NCBI GenBank assembly: GCA_951812965.1
Contig: OX638341.1
Location: forward strand, 2,462,438-2,526,437
Direction of reading: 5' to 3'
Length of the DNA: 64,000 nt
From: an uncultured Pseudohongiella sp.
GTDB lineage: Bacteria > Pseudomonadota > Gammaproteobacteria > Pseudomonadales > Pseudohongiellaceae
The first letter of the stretch is position 1. Every line of letters starts with the position of its first letter. The translations under genes and the position numbers were made by a program. Below are positions 46,957 through 55,526 of this stretch, in pieces. A model generated the notes under the pieces. It searched no databases, was not told the origin of the DNA, and saw nothing but the letters and a program-made list of their open reading frames with translations.

Positions 46957-47207
46957 CTTAGATCCGGCTTTGTTATTGGGTGGTCGTGTTCCTGAAGATA
47001 TGGTTCGATGTCTTCACCCGGTGTAACCAGCGAAACAAGATCGAGAGGAAAATTCGAGTACTTTTCCGTGTATTCGGCGGCGGAATCAAGAATTGAGCGC
47101 GCCAAAGCTTCAAGACTGCAACCGCGCTGGTTGGCGCGCAGCCGAAGTCGCTCCTTTGTTTCCTGGGATAAATTGCGAATAGTAATGCTGGCCACTGTCC
47201 GCCTCAT
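46953..47207 (-). CDS. fitA: FitA-type antitoxin
   Basis: An 84-residue protein starting MRRTVASITIRNLSQETKERLRLRA, a ribbon-helix-helix of the FitA/Arc type (VASITIRNL; ANQRGCSLEALARSIL). It binds the toxin and the promoter. ATG 47207 is preceded by GGAGG at 6 bases; the frame is open to 47231 but the shorter start fits the family. Confidence 0.85.
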   Translation of the reverse strand: MRRTVASITIRNLSQETKERLRLRANQRGCSLEALARSILDSAAEYTEKYSNFPLDLVSLVTPGEDIEPYLQEHDHPITKPDLR

Positions 47208-47292
47208 AATTTCCTCCAATAATGATTGCATGCAATCATTTACTTTGCAATCTTAGTGCCGGCGCCAGAATGCCCCAAGGATTGGACAAAAA

Positions 47293-47442
47293 CTATCCCA
47301 TGGTCACGATACTAATCGCGATGACTAACAATCCGCCGAGCAGCCAATTTTTTGTAGATTTGATTTTCATACCCATCGCCGCAAAGTCTGCCTTGGTCGC
47401 CATCTGCTCTTACAGAGACTCCAGGTCGGCCTTTGTCGCCAT
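47293..47442 (-). pseudogene. DUF1640-like remnant, copy E
   Basis: The frame reads MATKADLESL, a TAA stop, then EQMATKADFAAMGMKIKS and a C-terminal hydrophobic run (WLLGGLLVIAISIVTM). The N-terminus is missing. Upstream (47443-47500) it shares the block CGCCATATCCCGCAACCTCAAGCGTAG-like with the other copies. The rest of 47443-47805 contains a GATTCCGCG hairpin repeat (47527-47553), a weak RAYT-end motif (47587) and the SRAP leader, with no gene. Confidence 0.65.
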
Positions 47443-47805
47443 ATCCCGCAACCTCAAGCGTAGAGGAGGAATCTCTGGTTTGCGTAATTTTAGGAGAATA
47501 TTTCGGAGATCAAGCACTCTCAGGGAGATTCCGCGACTGCGCGCGGAATGACAGGGGAGGGCAGATTCGGGACAGCCATGCCGGGAAGTGAGGGGTGTCC
47601 TGAAGGTTTCATCAGTTGTCGATCATCCATTAACGATAACGTCTGTTGTCATTCACTTTTGCGGATAAGTGACTGACAAATGGCGTTGTCTGCCATAGAT
47701 GAATGTCAAAAAATCTCGCCTCCTTCTACGATGTTGAGCAGTTTGGGGAATGCCAGTACGGTCGGTCTGCGTCCGCGACCCTCCAAAAAACGTTATGCTT
47801 GGCGC

Positions 47806-48501
47806 ATGTGCGGGCGCATAGTGCAATCGATTAGCTGGCGGGAGCTGCATGAACTTGCGGGCCTGATTGGCGCCCCCGTGGAATTGGCGCCGCGCTACAA
47901 TCTATCGCCGGGGCAGGACGCCGCGGTCATTCGAGCCGGGGACGACGGCCGCCGGCTGGATGCGCTGCTTTGGGGGCTGATCCCGTCCTGGGCGAAAGAC
48001 CCCGCGATCTCCAACAAGCTGATCAACGCCCGCGTCGAGACCGCGGCGGAAAAGCCTTCGTTCAGGAGTTCCTGGCGTTCCCGCCGCTGCCTGGTTCCCG
48101 TCAGTGGTTACTATGAATGGACCAGCGCGGGGAAAATCCGCCAGCCCTGGCTGTTTCGGCGCAAGGACGACGCGCCGCTGTTCCTGGCGGGATTGTGGGA
48201 AAGCTGGCGCGTCACCGAGCAGGCCTCGCTTCAGGGGCGATTCACCGGGCTCGAGGCCGGTGAACCGATCGAGACTTTCACTATCGTCACCACCCAGGCG
48301 AACGAGGACGTGAAAGAGATTTACCATCGAATGCCGGTATTGCTGCGCCCCGATCAGTTCGATGCCTGGCTGACGGGCGCTTCCGGCGCGCCGGTCACCG
48401 CGCAACCCGGCCAATTGACCATGCAGCCCGTCAGCACCCGGGTAAACAACCCGCGCAACGACGACCCAGGCTGCCTGCTGCCCGAAACAACATTGTTGTA
48501 A
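47806..48501 (+). CDS. yedK: SRAP-family abasic-site DNA-protein crosslinker (YedK/HMCES-like)
   Basis: A 231-residue protein starting MCGRIVQS; Cys2 is the residue that crosslinks to abasic sites in this family. Also visible: LSPGQDAAVI, WGLIPSWAKDP, INARVETAAEKPSF, the YYEW motif (GYYEWTS) and the YHRMPVLL histidine. The frame is open from 47680, but only the ATG at 47806 puts Cys at position 2. The last about 260 bases are duplicated at 52194-52468. Confidence 0.9.
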   Translation: MCGRIVQSISWRELHELAGLIGAPVELAPRYNLSPGQDAAVIRAGDDGRRLDALLWGLIPSWAKDPAISNKLINARVETAAEKPSFRSSWRSRRCLVPVSGYYEWTSAGKIRQPWLFRRKDDAPLFLAGLWESWRVTEQASLQGRFTGLEAGEPIETFTIVTTQANEDVKEIYHRMPVLLRPDQFDAWLTGASGAPVTAQPGQLTMQPVSTRVNNPRNDDPGCLLPETTLL

Positions 48502-48529
48502 CGCTCTTCACGGCAGCAGGCGAAGACTC

Positions 48530-50653
48530 CTAGAAGCGCATGCGCAGTCCTGCTTCGATCGTGCGTCCCGGCATGGGCGCCAGATCCTTGACAACGGACG
48601 TGTGCAGCCGTTGCTCACTGTCGGTGAGGTTGCGCCCGGCAAGAAACAGGTCGACCACCATGTCGCCTGGGCGAAAACTCCACGAGACGCGGGCGCGCAG
48701 GTCGTTGTAGGAGTCCGACGGCAACTCGAAATCGGCGACATCGTCCTGCCCGGAAACGCGCACGTAATCCACATTGGCCCGTAGGCGGTCGCCTGTGAAC
48801 TCGATTGACACTCCGCTCCTCTCGGGCGGAATGAGGGGCAGGTTGTCGTTGCCGAAGACGTCGAGTTCCGGCGACACCATGTCAAAGAAAGCCCCGATTT
48901 CGAGATGTCCGGCGCCCCACTCGGCGACCGTCACGCGGCCTTCCACTTCGAAACCGGCAAACGTCGCGTCGGCCTGGGAGTACCGGCGCACGGCGAAGCC
49001 GTCCTGCTCCTCACCCGTCGCAGCCTGGTAGATGAAGTTCGCGAAATTCGTGTTGTAGAAGGTTCCCTGTAGAGACCATCCATCGCCGCCGCCGGTGAGG
49101 GTCGCCGCCAGGTTGCGGGCCTGCTCCTGGTCGAGTTCGGGATTCCCGATCTCGAAGACGCCCGTGCCGGGGTGCGGGCTGTCGGAAAAAAGTTCCTCCC
49201 CCACCGGGGCGCGTGACGAGTAGTCTGCCAGCAACGTGCCCTGCCAACCCTCGCCGAGCGGCACGATGAGGCCGAGCGAAGCACTGGCGCCGTTGAAGTC
49301 GCGGCTCGAACCGTGTGCGGGGGTGTGCTCAACCGAGTCGTAACGCAGGCCCGCCTCGAGACCGAGTTCGCCCAGAGAGCGCTCGCCGACCCAGAATAAC
49401 CCGGCGGACGACGTGTCGACGGGGGGCGTGAAGGCTTCTTCGCCGACCACGGAGAACTCACGGTCGCCGAGCTGGACGCCGAGGGCGCCGCTCCAGCCGC
49501 CTACCGGAGCGTGCGTCAGTTCCGCGCGCGCTTCCCAAGCCTTGTTCGCGAATGCCGTTCCCGCTTCGCCGGCTTCGTTCTCCACATGTTCGTAGTCGTT
49601 GATGCCGAGCCGGAAGTTGAGGTTCTCGAAGCCGCCGAACGGATCGGCTATGCCAGACTCCACGTCTATGCGCGTTTGCCCGAGGTCGACGACGGGAGTG
49701 CCCTCGCCGTCCCCGTGACCTTCCTCTTCTTCGTGCTCGTCGTCGTGGTCCTCGTGCTCGTCGTCGTGGTCCCCGTGTTCGTCGTCGTGCCCGTGGGCAT
49801 GGCTGTGGCCGGGGATGCCGTATTCGGTGTCGAGGCGGCTGACGGCAAAGCCGACGAAACCGCGGTCGCCGACGAAAGAGAAACCGGCGGAACCGCCGCG
49901 GACTTCGAGGCCGCTGCCGGGCAAATATCCCCGGATTTCATGCTCCTCGTGCTCTTCCTGTTCTTCGTGGTGCTCCTCCTCTTCCTCCAGGGCGCGCAAG
50001 GCCGCGGACTCGGCGAACCCGGGGATGTTGTAATCGTCCGCCTCGCGGGCGAAGGCGTCGACGTGCCACGCAACGTTCCCCCCGCCGCCGTCGAGCCGCA
50101 GGGTCCCGTTCCTGCCGCCGCCGTTGTCGGAGCCGCGCAGGTCGAAGGCGCCCTGGATGCGCTCCGGCACTTCGTACGGGATGCGTCCGGTTTGGACATC
50201 GACCACGCCGCCGATGGCGCCGGAACCGTAGAGCAGAGTCGCCGGCCCTTTCAGGATTTCCACGCGCTCGGCGATGAAGGGGTCAACTGTGACGGCGTGG
50301 TCGCCGCTGCTGACGGAAACGTCAAGCGTGTCGATCTGATCCTCCATGATGCGCACGCGCGCGCCGCCAAGGCCGTGGATGACGGGTCGCCCCGCGCCCG
50401 CGCCGTATGAACTGTTGTGGATGCCCGGCTCGTTGCCCACGGTGGCGCCGATGTTGTCCACCGCCTTGCGTTCCAGTTCGTCGGCTTCCATCACGTCGCT
50501 GGCCTGCGCCAGTCCCTCGCTTCCAAGCGGGTGCGCCAGGATGATGATCTCCTCTGTTTCCGACGATCGTTCCTCGTCGGGCGCCTCTGCGGCAAAAGCG
50601 GCCACACCGAGGCAAGTTGCTACGGCCGCAAAAAGTGGTTGCATGTAATTCAT
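48530..50653 (-). CDS. TonB-dependent receptor with His/Glu-rich loops (zinc type)
   Basis: A 707-residue outer-membrane receptor: N-terminal signal (MQPLFAAVATCLGVAAFA), plug (GNEPGIHNSSYGAGAGRPVIHGLGG, VEILKGPATLLYGSGAIGGVVDV) and a 22-strand-like barrel ending in a C-terminal F (AGLRMRF). Two long extracellular-type loops are packed with His, Asp and Glu (HEEQEEHEEHE; HDDEHGDHDDEHEDHDDEH), as in ZnuD-type zinc receptors. ATG 50653 has GGAG 8 bases upstream. It follows a small His-rich exported protein and shares an upstream region with a Zur-like operator, so zinc uptake is the likely role. Confidence 0.88.
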   Translation of the reverse strand: MNYMQPLFAAVATCLGVAAFAAEAPDEERSSETEEIIILAHPLGSEGLAQASDVMEADELERKAVDNIGATVGNEPGIHNSSYGAGAGRPVIHGLGGARVRIMEDQIDTLDVSVSSGDHAVTVDPFIAERVEILKGPATLLYGSGAIGGVVDVQTGRIPYEVPERIQGAFDLRGSDNGGGRNGTLRLDGGGGNVAWHVDAFAREADDYNIPGFAESAALRALEEEEEHHEEQEEHEEHEIRGYLPGSGLEVRGGSAGFSFVGDRGFVGFAVSRLDTEYGIPGHSHAHGHDDEHGDHDDEHEDHDDEHEEEEGHGDGEGTPVVDLGQTRIDVESGIADPFGGFENLNFRLGINDYEHVENEAGEAGTAFANKAWEARAELTHAPVGGWSGALGVQLGDREFSVVGEEAFTPPVDTSSAGLFWVGERSLGELGLEAGLRYDSVEHTPAHGSSRDFNGASASLGLIVPLGEGWQGTLLADYSSRAPVGEELFSDSPHPGTGVFEIGNPELDQEQARNLAATLTGGGDGWSLQGTFYNTNFANFIYQAATGEEQDGFAVRRYSQADATFAGFEVEGRVTVAEWGAGHLEIGAFFDMVSPELDVFGNDNLPLIPPERSGVSIEFTGDRLRANVDYVRVSGQDDVADFELPSDSYNDLRARVSWSFRPGDMVVDLFLAGRNLTDSEQRLHTSVVKDLAPMPGRTIEAGLRMRF

Positions 50654-50726
50654 GGTGCATCTCCAAAAAAATTCCGAACAGACGCGCGACGCCCAAGGAC
50701 AGTCACGCACTCGATTTACGTTGCGG

Positions 50727-51035
50727 TCAGGAGACGGAGATGGGTGGGGCGCGGGGGCAGCCGATTGCGTATGGACGGGGAGCAGTGATGGCCGAGAACA
50801 CCGGCGCGCTGTTGGACCGGCGCCATTCGGACAACCAGGCGTCAACGCATTCGACGTCCAGCATGTGTTCCGTTTCGGAAATCGCACAGAGCGTGCAAAC
50901 CTCCTCTTCATGTTCATCGAGGTGCAGGTGAATGCAGGCGATCGAATGCCCGACGCAAAGCACCAACGCAACAAGCAATGCCCACTGTTGCAGCAGGCGA
51001 TGAGGTCTCAGTGGTGCGCTCGTCATGCGTTCCAT
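50727..51035 (-). CDS. Small exported His/Cys-containing protein
   Basis: A 102-residue protein with a hydrophobic N-terminal helix (LLQQWALLVALVLCVGHSIA) followed by CIHLHLDEHEEEVCTLC, a likely metal-binding cluster of three cysteines and three histidines. It resembles small DUF2946-type proteins found beside metal uptake genes. It precedes the TonB receptor gene by 73 bases on the same strand. ATG 51035 is used; ATG 51026 is possible. Confidence 0.7.
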   Translation of the reverse strand: MERMTSAPLRPHRLLQQWALLVALVLCVGHSIACIHLHLDEHEEEVCTLCAISETEHMLDVECVDAWLSEWRRSNSAPVFSAITAPRPYAIGCPRAPPISVS

Positions 51036-51065
51036 GTTGCAGAGGCCGTTGCATTCATTCAATCT

Positions 51066-51081
51066 AAACGTTATAACATAT
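51066..51081. promoter_or_regulatory. Putative Zur operator
   Basis: A 16-base imperfect palindrome AAACGTTATAACATAT with core GTTATAAC (51070-51077); six of eight base pairs match. It resembles the Zur site form ATGTTATANTATAACAT. It lies between the divergent small exported protein/TonB receptor pair and the MerC-like/zur pair, 31 bases from one start and 58 from the other. Confidence 0.6.
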
Positions 51082-51138
51082 CTTTTCTTCAGAGGAAACG
51101 GCACATGGCATTGGGATCGAAGCAGCCGAGCAATTCTC

Positions 51139-51564
51139 ATGGACCGGCTTAACGCCAAAGGTGTCGGGTGGAATTCGGCGGCGCGCCTGGATCTGTACGC
51201 CGTCGGGCTATCGACGCTGTGCGTGCTACACTGTCTGGCCCTGCCGGTACTCGTAGTGCTGATGCCGGTTGCTGCCCAGTTCTCGGAGAACGAGCTTGTG
51301 CATCGGGCCCTGGTAATCGCCGCGGTTCCCGTGAGTCTTCGGGTGATCTGGAAGACACGACCGGTGAAGGACAACAGGCTGTTCGTCAGCGCGGTATTGG
51401 TTGGCCTCGGACTGCTACTGTTGGCCGCGTTCGAAGAAACTGTGTCGCCGTACGAGGAATTGATCACCGTTGCCGGTGCCGTGCTCCTGGGCTCGGCGCA
51501 CCTTTGGCACTGGAATCGAAAATGTCGCGGCGTGGCGCCCAGGCCCTCGGATCAAAGCCGATGA
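51139..51564 (+). CDS. MerC-domain membrane protein
   Basis: A 141-residue protein with four hydrophobic helices. The first carries LCVLHCLALPVLVVL, the paired-cysteine/His motif typical of MerC-domain proteins. It starts at ATG 51139. MerC proteins take up mercuric ions, but shorter relatives are frequent next to Zur and zinc uptake genes, where they are presumed to move zinc; the context favours zinc here. The zur gene follows 53 bases later. Confidence 0.78.
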   Translation: MDRLNAKGVGWNSAARLDLYAVGLSTLCVLHCLALPVLVVLMPVAAQFSENELVHRALVIAAVPVSLRVIWKTRPVKDNRLFVSAVLVGLGLLLLAAFEETVSPYEELITVAGAVLLGSAHLWHWNRKCRGVAPRPSDQSR

Positions 51565-51617
51565 ACCTTGATAGTCGGTGCCGGATGTGACCAGGGGACT
51601 CCCGATGGTGCTTCAAA

Positions 51618-52094
51618 TTGGCTAAACGGTTAGCAAGTGCGGCGCCGCTCGCCGCGAAATGGCGAAAGCTCGCCGAAGAGCGCTGCGCAGAGAAAGGCGA
51701 GCGGCTGACGCCGGCCCGATTGGCGGTCTACGCGGAATTGCTGACCCGCAACCGGCCGCTTTCCGCCTACGAACTCATCGCGCTGCTGGAGCAGCGGCAA
51801 AAACGCAAGATCGCGCCCCTGACTGTCTACCGGCACTTGGACTTCCTCATGCGAACCGGCCTCGTCCACCGATTGCAATCCGCGCAGACGTACTTGGCGT
51901 GCGACCGTCCCGATCATGCTCACGAAAGCCAGTTCCTGCTGTGTACCTCGTGTGGTCACGTGGACGAGGTCGAGTCGAGAGGAGTCAAGACGTTGCTGTC
52001 CCAGATCGCAAACGAGCGCGGGTTCCGGCCAGACAACGCGGTTGTCGAGGTCAAGGGGTTGTGCGGTAGCTGCGCCTTCGGCGAGCAAGACTGA
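51618..52094 (+). CDS. zur: Fur-family zinc regulator (Zur)
   Basis: A 158-residue Fur-family repressor: winged helix (RLTPARLAVYAELLTRNRPLSAYELI, APLTVYRHLDFLMRTGLVHR), metal-binding DHAHESQFLLCTSCGHVDEV, and a second CxxC (LCGSCA). The two CxxC pairs form the structural zinc site. TTG at 51618 is the only start that keeps the N-terminal helix; no clear ribosome site is seen. Its neighbours and the operator at 51066-51081 indicate zinc-responsive control, so Zur is preferred to Fur. Confidence 0.82.
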   Translation: MAKRLASAAPLAAKWRKLAEERCAEKGERLTPARLAVYAELLTRNRPLSAYELIALLEQRQKRKIAPLTVYRHLDFLMRTGLVHRLQSAQTYLACDRPDHAHESQFLLCTSCGHVDEVESRGVKTLLSQIANERGFRPDNAVVEVKGLCGSCAFGEQD

Positions 52095-52193
52095 GCGCGC
52101 TCCTCACAGGCGCAGACCGCAAGGGTGCGGACAGCGCGGTGCTGATGGACAACACCTGGCGGCGGTTCTTGCACGCCATCGGACGCATGCGCC

Positions 52194-52468
52194 AATTCGC
52201 CGGTATCGAGACCGGTGAACGGATCGAGACTTTCACTATTGTCACCACCCAGGCGAACGAGGACGTGAAAGAGATTTACCATCGAATGCCGGTATTGCTG
52301 CGCCCCGATCAGTTCGATGCCTGGCTGACGGGCGCTTCCGGCGCGCCGGTCGCCGCGCCGGTCGCCGCGCAATCCGGCCAATTGACCATGCAGCCCGTCA
52401 GCACCTGGGTAGACAATCCGCGCAACGACGACCCAGGTTGCCTGCTGCCCGAAACAACATTGTTGTAA
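52194..52468 (+). pseudogene. Duplicated 3' end of the SRAP gene
   Basis: Sequence equivalent to the last about 88 codons of the SRAP gene (ETFTIVTTQANEDVKEIYHRMP ... LPETTLL) recurs after the zur gene, with a 12-base insertion (GAPVAAPVAAQ against GAPVTAQ). An ATG at 52145 could start a 107-residue product, but the Cys2 active site is absent. The two copies lie in direct orientation on each side of the zinc module. Confidence 0.8.
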
Positions 52469-52470
52469 CT

Positions 52471-52549
52471 GTAGGGGCGAGGCATGCCTCGCCCGCCGAT
52501 TGCCCCAAAACCGTGCAACATCCATGGGCGAGGCATGCCTCGCCCCTAC
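52471..52549. repeat. Inverted pair of GTAG-type REPs (BIME-like)
   Basis: GTAG-GGGCGAGGCATGCC... at 52471-52494 faces its inverse, ...CCTCGCCC-CTAC at 52526-52549, with 31 bases between. Paired, opposed REPs are the usual BIME arrangement. They follow the SRAP duplicate and precede tRNA-Leu. Confidence 0.8.
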
Positions 52550-52593
52550 ATGTTGTACCGGCTCATTTGCTTTCGCTTGGCTGTGTGAGCCCT

Positions 52594-52599
52594 TACAAT
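52594..52599 (+). promoter_or_regulatory. Putative -10 box for tRNA-Leu
   Basis: TACAAT followed by a GC-rich discriminator, 26 bases before the tRNA. The -35 region is weak (TTTCGC at 17 bases), so the assignment is tentative. It would let the displaced tRNA be transcribed on its own. Confidence 0.35.
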
Positions 52600-52625
52600 G
52601 TTTGGCCCGCGTCCTGCTCCGTCCC

Positions 52626-52713
52626 GCCCGGGTGGTGAAACTGGTAGACACAAGGGACTTAAAATCCCTCGATCATTGCGATCGTGCCGGTTCGATTCCG
52701 GCCCCGGGCACCA
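52626..52713 (+). tRNA. tRNA-Leu(UAA)
   Basis: An 88-base class II tRNA: the acceptor arm GCCCGGG pairs with CCCGGGC, the anticodon loop CTTAAAA gives TAA, the variable arm is long (CGATCATTGCGATCG), the T-arm is GGTTCGATTCC and CCA is encoded. By identity it is the third member (E. coli leuZ) of the glyW-cysT-leuZ array. Confidence 0.97.
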
Positions 52714-52742
52714 AACCTTTCCATTAGCCGCAGTCGATTCAG

Positions 52743-54434
52743 TCAGTCGATCTGGCCGATTCCGTCGAGCATGGCTTCGCGGTGTTGTTCCAGGAGTTGG
52801 TCGGCCAGGGTTTCGGGTTCCCAGGCGGCGATTGTCATGCGGATGTGGCCGTTGGGGTCGAAATGGAACATCTGATCGCGGGTTACGCTGGCGGGGATGT
52901 CTTTGAGGAAGCTCGCTCCGGTGATCGTCCATTGCACTTGCAGGGAGTTTTCGCCCTCGGCGAGGATCTGGTACTCGCAGGAGTCGATGCGCGGGAACAG
53001 GTTTCGCAGGTTGCGGAAGCGCAGATCAAGCTCCTGCCTGGAAACGGCGGGCTGTGAGCCCTTGGGATCTTCCAGGTATGGCGATTCGCTGAATAATCCG
53101 ATCCATGCCTCCCGGTCACCTTCGCGCACGGTTTCGAAGTAACGGTCTATCGTTCGCAACATGCGCGAGCGCGTACTTGGTTCTGCTGGCAATTCGCATT
53201 CGTATTTGCCGGCAACACCTTGTTCTTCTTCGAGTTCACGGATGACCGCGCCGGACTGCGCGGCGTATTTCAGGCTGGTCCACAAGGTCAGTTTGTCGAA
53301 GGCCTTGACCAGTTCCGGCAACAGCGGCGATGCGCCGGGGCTTTCCAGGGTCAGTGCGTCCGGGTCGATATTGCCGACTTCGGCGCTGCCCTGGATGTTC
53401 TGCATCAGCAGGACGTGGTTGGAAAGGCTTTCCTGCATGGTTCGCGAAAGCAGCTTGAATGCCTGCAGCAGGCGATGTTCGACGACGTGTTCCTTGTAAT
53501 TGATCAGGATCAGGAAAGGATCCAGCCCGTAATTCTTCAGTTGCTGGATGAACAGCCAGAAATGATCCTTGATCATCGATTTGCCGGCCTGCCAGCGCGG
53601 GGACTGGGAAATATTGATGTCACGCTGGGCGAGACGCAGGGGAGCGTACTCGGTCTGGCTCATTTCGCCCAGCAGGCCCAGCATCGTTTCGAGAAGTCTT
53701 GCGAATCGCGCCGTCATCAGCACCCGGCTTTCGGCGGCGAGGTAGTCAACACGATACAAGGCTGTCTCGGCGCCGCGCAGTTCCACGTGCATCGCTTCCA
53801 GCAGGCCTTCGCAAACCTGGTGCACGCGAACGAACAGAACGTCTTCGGGATAGTTTTCGCGACGGTCGGGGGAGTACAGGCCGTGCACCTGGGACGGTTT
53901 GACCCACTTGTCGTAATCAAATCCTTCCGTGTCGTTCAGGCCGAGATCGAAACCGAGCGCTTCGACCAGCGCCTGGTAGCGCAGGTTCAACTCCGAGCAA
54001 AACCTTGCGCCGTTGTTCATGCGTCCCAGTTTTTCCACTACTTCGCGCCAGACGGATTCGCCGGACGCCGGGCCGTAAATCTCCTCCGGCACTGGCGCCG
54101 TGCGCGACTCGGCGCGCGTCTGGCCGCCGGTGGCCTCTCTGGCGGCGAACTCGGTCATCAGACGAAGTTGCAGGTTCAGGCAGACGGCGATGGCCTCGCA
54201 TTTCTGGCCGCTGTTGAGATACAGGCGGGAAGGCGCCTCGTCGAGGCTTTGCTCGAGGATTTTCAGCGTGATTTCGAAGCTGACGAGCAGGGGGCCGAGC
54301 CGGGACGAAAGCGGCCAGCCGGGAATCGCGGGCCATGCCTGCTCGACCTGACTGGTGCGGACGTATAGCTGATAATCCCGGGCGCCGCCCCCGGAACCCG
54401 GCGCCGGGGAATCCGGGGAGTATTGCTGTGTCAT
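52743..54434 (-). CDS. Tryptophan 2,3-dioxygenase-like protein fused to a SnoaL/NTF2-like domain
   Basis: A 563-residue protein. The N-terminal two thirds resemble the haem-dioxygenase fold of tryptophan 2,3-dioxygenase: DVLFVRVHQVCEGLLEAMHVEL (compare HQxxELWFK), RFARLLETMLGLLGEMSQTEYAPLR. The C-terminal about 140 residues (LRTIDRYFETVREGDREAWIGLFSES...) look like a SnoaL/NTF2-like domain. The start is ATG 54434. The HQ motif is kept but the following ELW is changed, so dioxygenase activity is uncertain. It follows an HD-domain gene on the same strand with 49 bases between. Confidence 0.65.
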   Translation of the reverse strand: MTQQYSPDSPAPGSGGGARDYQLYVRTSQVEQAWPAIPGWPLSSRLGPLLVSFEITLKILEQSLDEAPSRLYLNSGQKCEAIAVCLNLQLRLMTEFAAREATGGQTRAESRTAPVPEEIYGPASGESVWREVVEKLGRMNNGARFCSELNLRYQALVEALGFDLGLNDTEGFDYDKWVKPSQVHGLYSPDRRENYPEDVLFVRVHQVCEGLLEAMHVELRGAETALYRVDYLAAESRVLMTARFARLLETMLGLLGEMSQTEYAPLRLAQRDINISQSPRWQAGKSMIKDHFWLFIQQLKNYGLDPFLILINYKEHVVEHRLLQAFKLLSRTMQESLSNHVLLMQNIQGSAEVGNIDPDALTLESPGASPLLPELVKAFDKLTLWTSLKYAAQSGAVIRELEEEQGVAGKYECELPAEPSTRSRMLRTIDRYFETVREGDREAWIGLFSESPYLEDPKGSQPAVSRQELDLRFRNLRNLFPRIDSCEYQILAEGENSLQVQWTITGASFLKDIPASVTRDQMFHFDPNGHIRMTIAAWEPETLADQLLEQHREAMLDGIGQID

Positions 54435-54483
54435 TGGCGTTCCCTGCCGGCGCCGGATTGCCGGCGCCGGTCCTTGTATCCGG

Positions 54484-55269
54484 CTACAGGAAGTTGTTCG
54501 GCCAGATGATCGAGCGCCACATGTGGGCCACGGGGCTGCCGTCGAAACCGAGCCCTTCCTTCGGCTGCTTGAAGTTGCGGCCGATGATGTCGGTGAAATC
54601 GTCGACATCGACTTCCACGCCTTCCTCGAACGAATACAGGTCGTTTAGCGTGATCAGGCGGGAGGACATGTACCACTTGTGGTTTTTGGCTTCTTCGTAT
54701 GCCTTGACGATATACGGCTCGGGCTCGTAATCGGCGCCGAAGAAGCGGATGTAGGCCTCCGGGTACTCGTAACCGACGCTTTCGTCGGCGAAGAAGCGCA
54801 GGGCCTGATGCTTCTCGATCGCCCAGGCGATTTCTTCGTCCACGTAAGGCGCGATCATTTGCGCGCACCAGTAGCCGTGGTCGGTGCGGACCAGGTTTTC
54901 GACGCTGATGTCGTGCAACAGGCAGGCCATGATGATCTTTTCGTCGAGGCCGTTGTTCTTCGCCAGTCTCGCGCTTTGCAGGATGTGGTTCGCCGGGGCG
55001 AATCGCATTTTGAAGAAATCGATCAGCGTTGGTGCTTCCGGCATTTTAGGAAGGCGCGGATCTTCGTGCTGGTACCAGGGCCGGGTGTCGCCTGGGATGG
55101 GGTCCGGCGTGCCCTCAATGCCGCAGGCCCAGGGCATGGCGATGCGTTTGTCGAGCTCTGCGCTCATTGCCTCTTCGAGAGCGTCGGCCTTGGCGGTCAA
55201 TGTAGTCGCGCCGGTGATCGAGGCCAGCGAAGCTGCGCTCATGTTTGTCAAGAATGAACGACGGTCCAT
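54484..55269 (-). CDS. Tat-exported HD-domain protein
   Basis: A 261-residue protein beginning MDRRSFLTNMSAASLASIT, a twin-arginine-type signal. The body has an HD metal site: H-x about 32-HD: NHILQSARLA, ACLLHDISVENLVRTDHGYW, and EKHQALRFF. Such HD proteins are often phosphohydrolases or oxygenases (myo-inositol-oxygenase-like), but the substrate is not clear. ATG 55269 has AGGAG 7 bases upstream. The next gene on this strand is the TDO-like protein. Confidence 0.72.
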   Translation of the reverse strand: MDRRSFLTNMSAASLASITGATTLTAKADALEEAMSAELDKRIAMPWACGIEGTPDPIPGDTRPWYQHEDPRLPKMPEAPTLIDFFKMRFAPANHILQSARLAKNNGLDEKIIMACLLHDISVENLVRTDHGYWCAQMIAPYVDEEIAWAIEKHQALRFFADESVGYEYPEAYIRFFGADYEPEPYIVKAYEEAKNHKWYMSSRLITLNDLYSFEEGVEVDVDDFTDIIGRNFKQPKEGLGFDGSPVAHMWRSIIWPNNFL

Positions 55270-55392
55270 AAACCTGCTCCTGTCGTAAGGTTGACGGTTC
55301 AATGCCCATAAATACCACAACCCGGGTTATGGCTCTACTGTTTTGTTCCCCGTGCGGGAAATGTGCAGGTTCAAATACATGTGAGACCGCAG

Positions 55393-55416
55393 GGGCGAGG
55401 CATGCCTCGCCCCTAC
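55393..55416 (-). repeat. GTAG-type REP palindrome, copy 5
   Basis: GGGCGAGGCATGCCTCGCCC followed by CTAC, i.e. GTAG orientation on the minus strand, in the divergent region between the HD gene and the quinoprotein gene. Confidence 0.78.
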
Positions 55417-55526
55417 ATGCTCAACCCGCGCGGGAAATAGACTCGGGTTTGCAGTTGTGACAGTATGTGGCGGCCAGCTTTTTCTGGCCCGACAACCCCC
55501 TTTTCGCAACTTATAAAAGCACCGAA

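Noticed and set aside
49511..50410. 299-codon open frame antisense to the TonB receptor
   Set aside because: Its long Val/Leu/Phe runs are only the complement of the receptor's His/Asp/Glu-rich loops.
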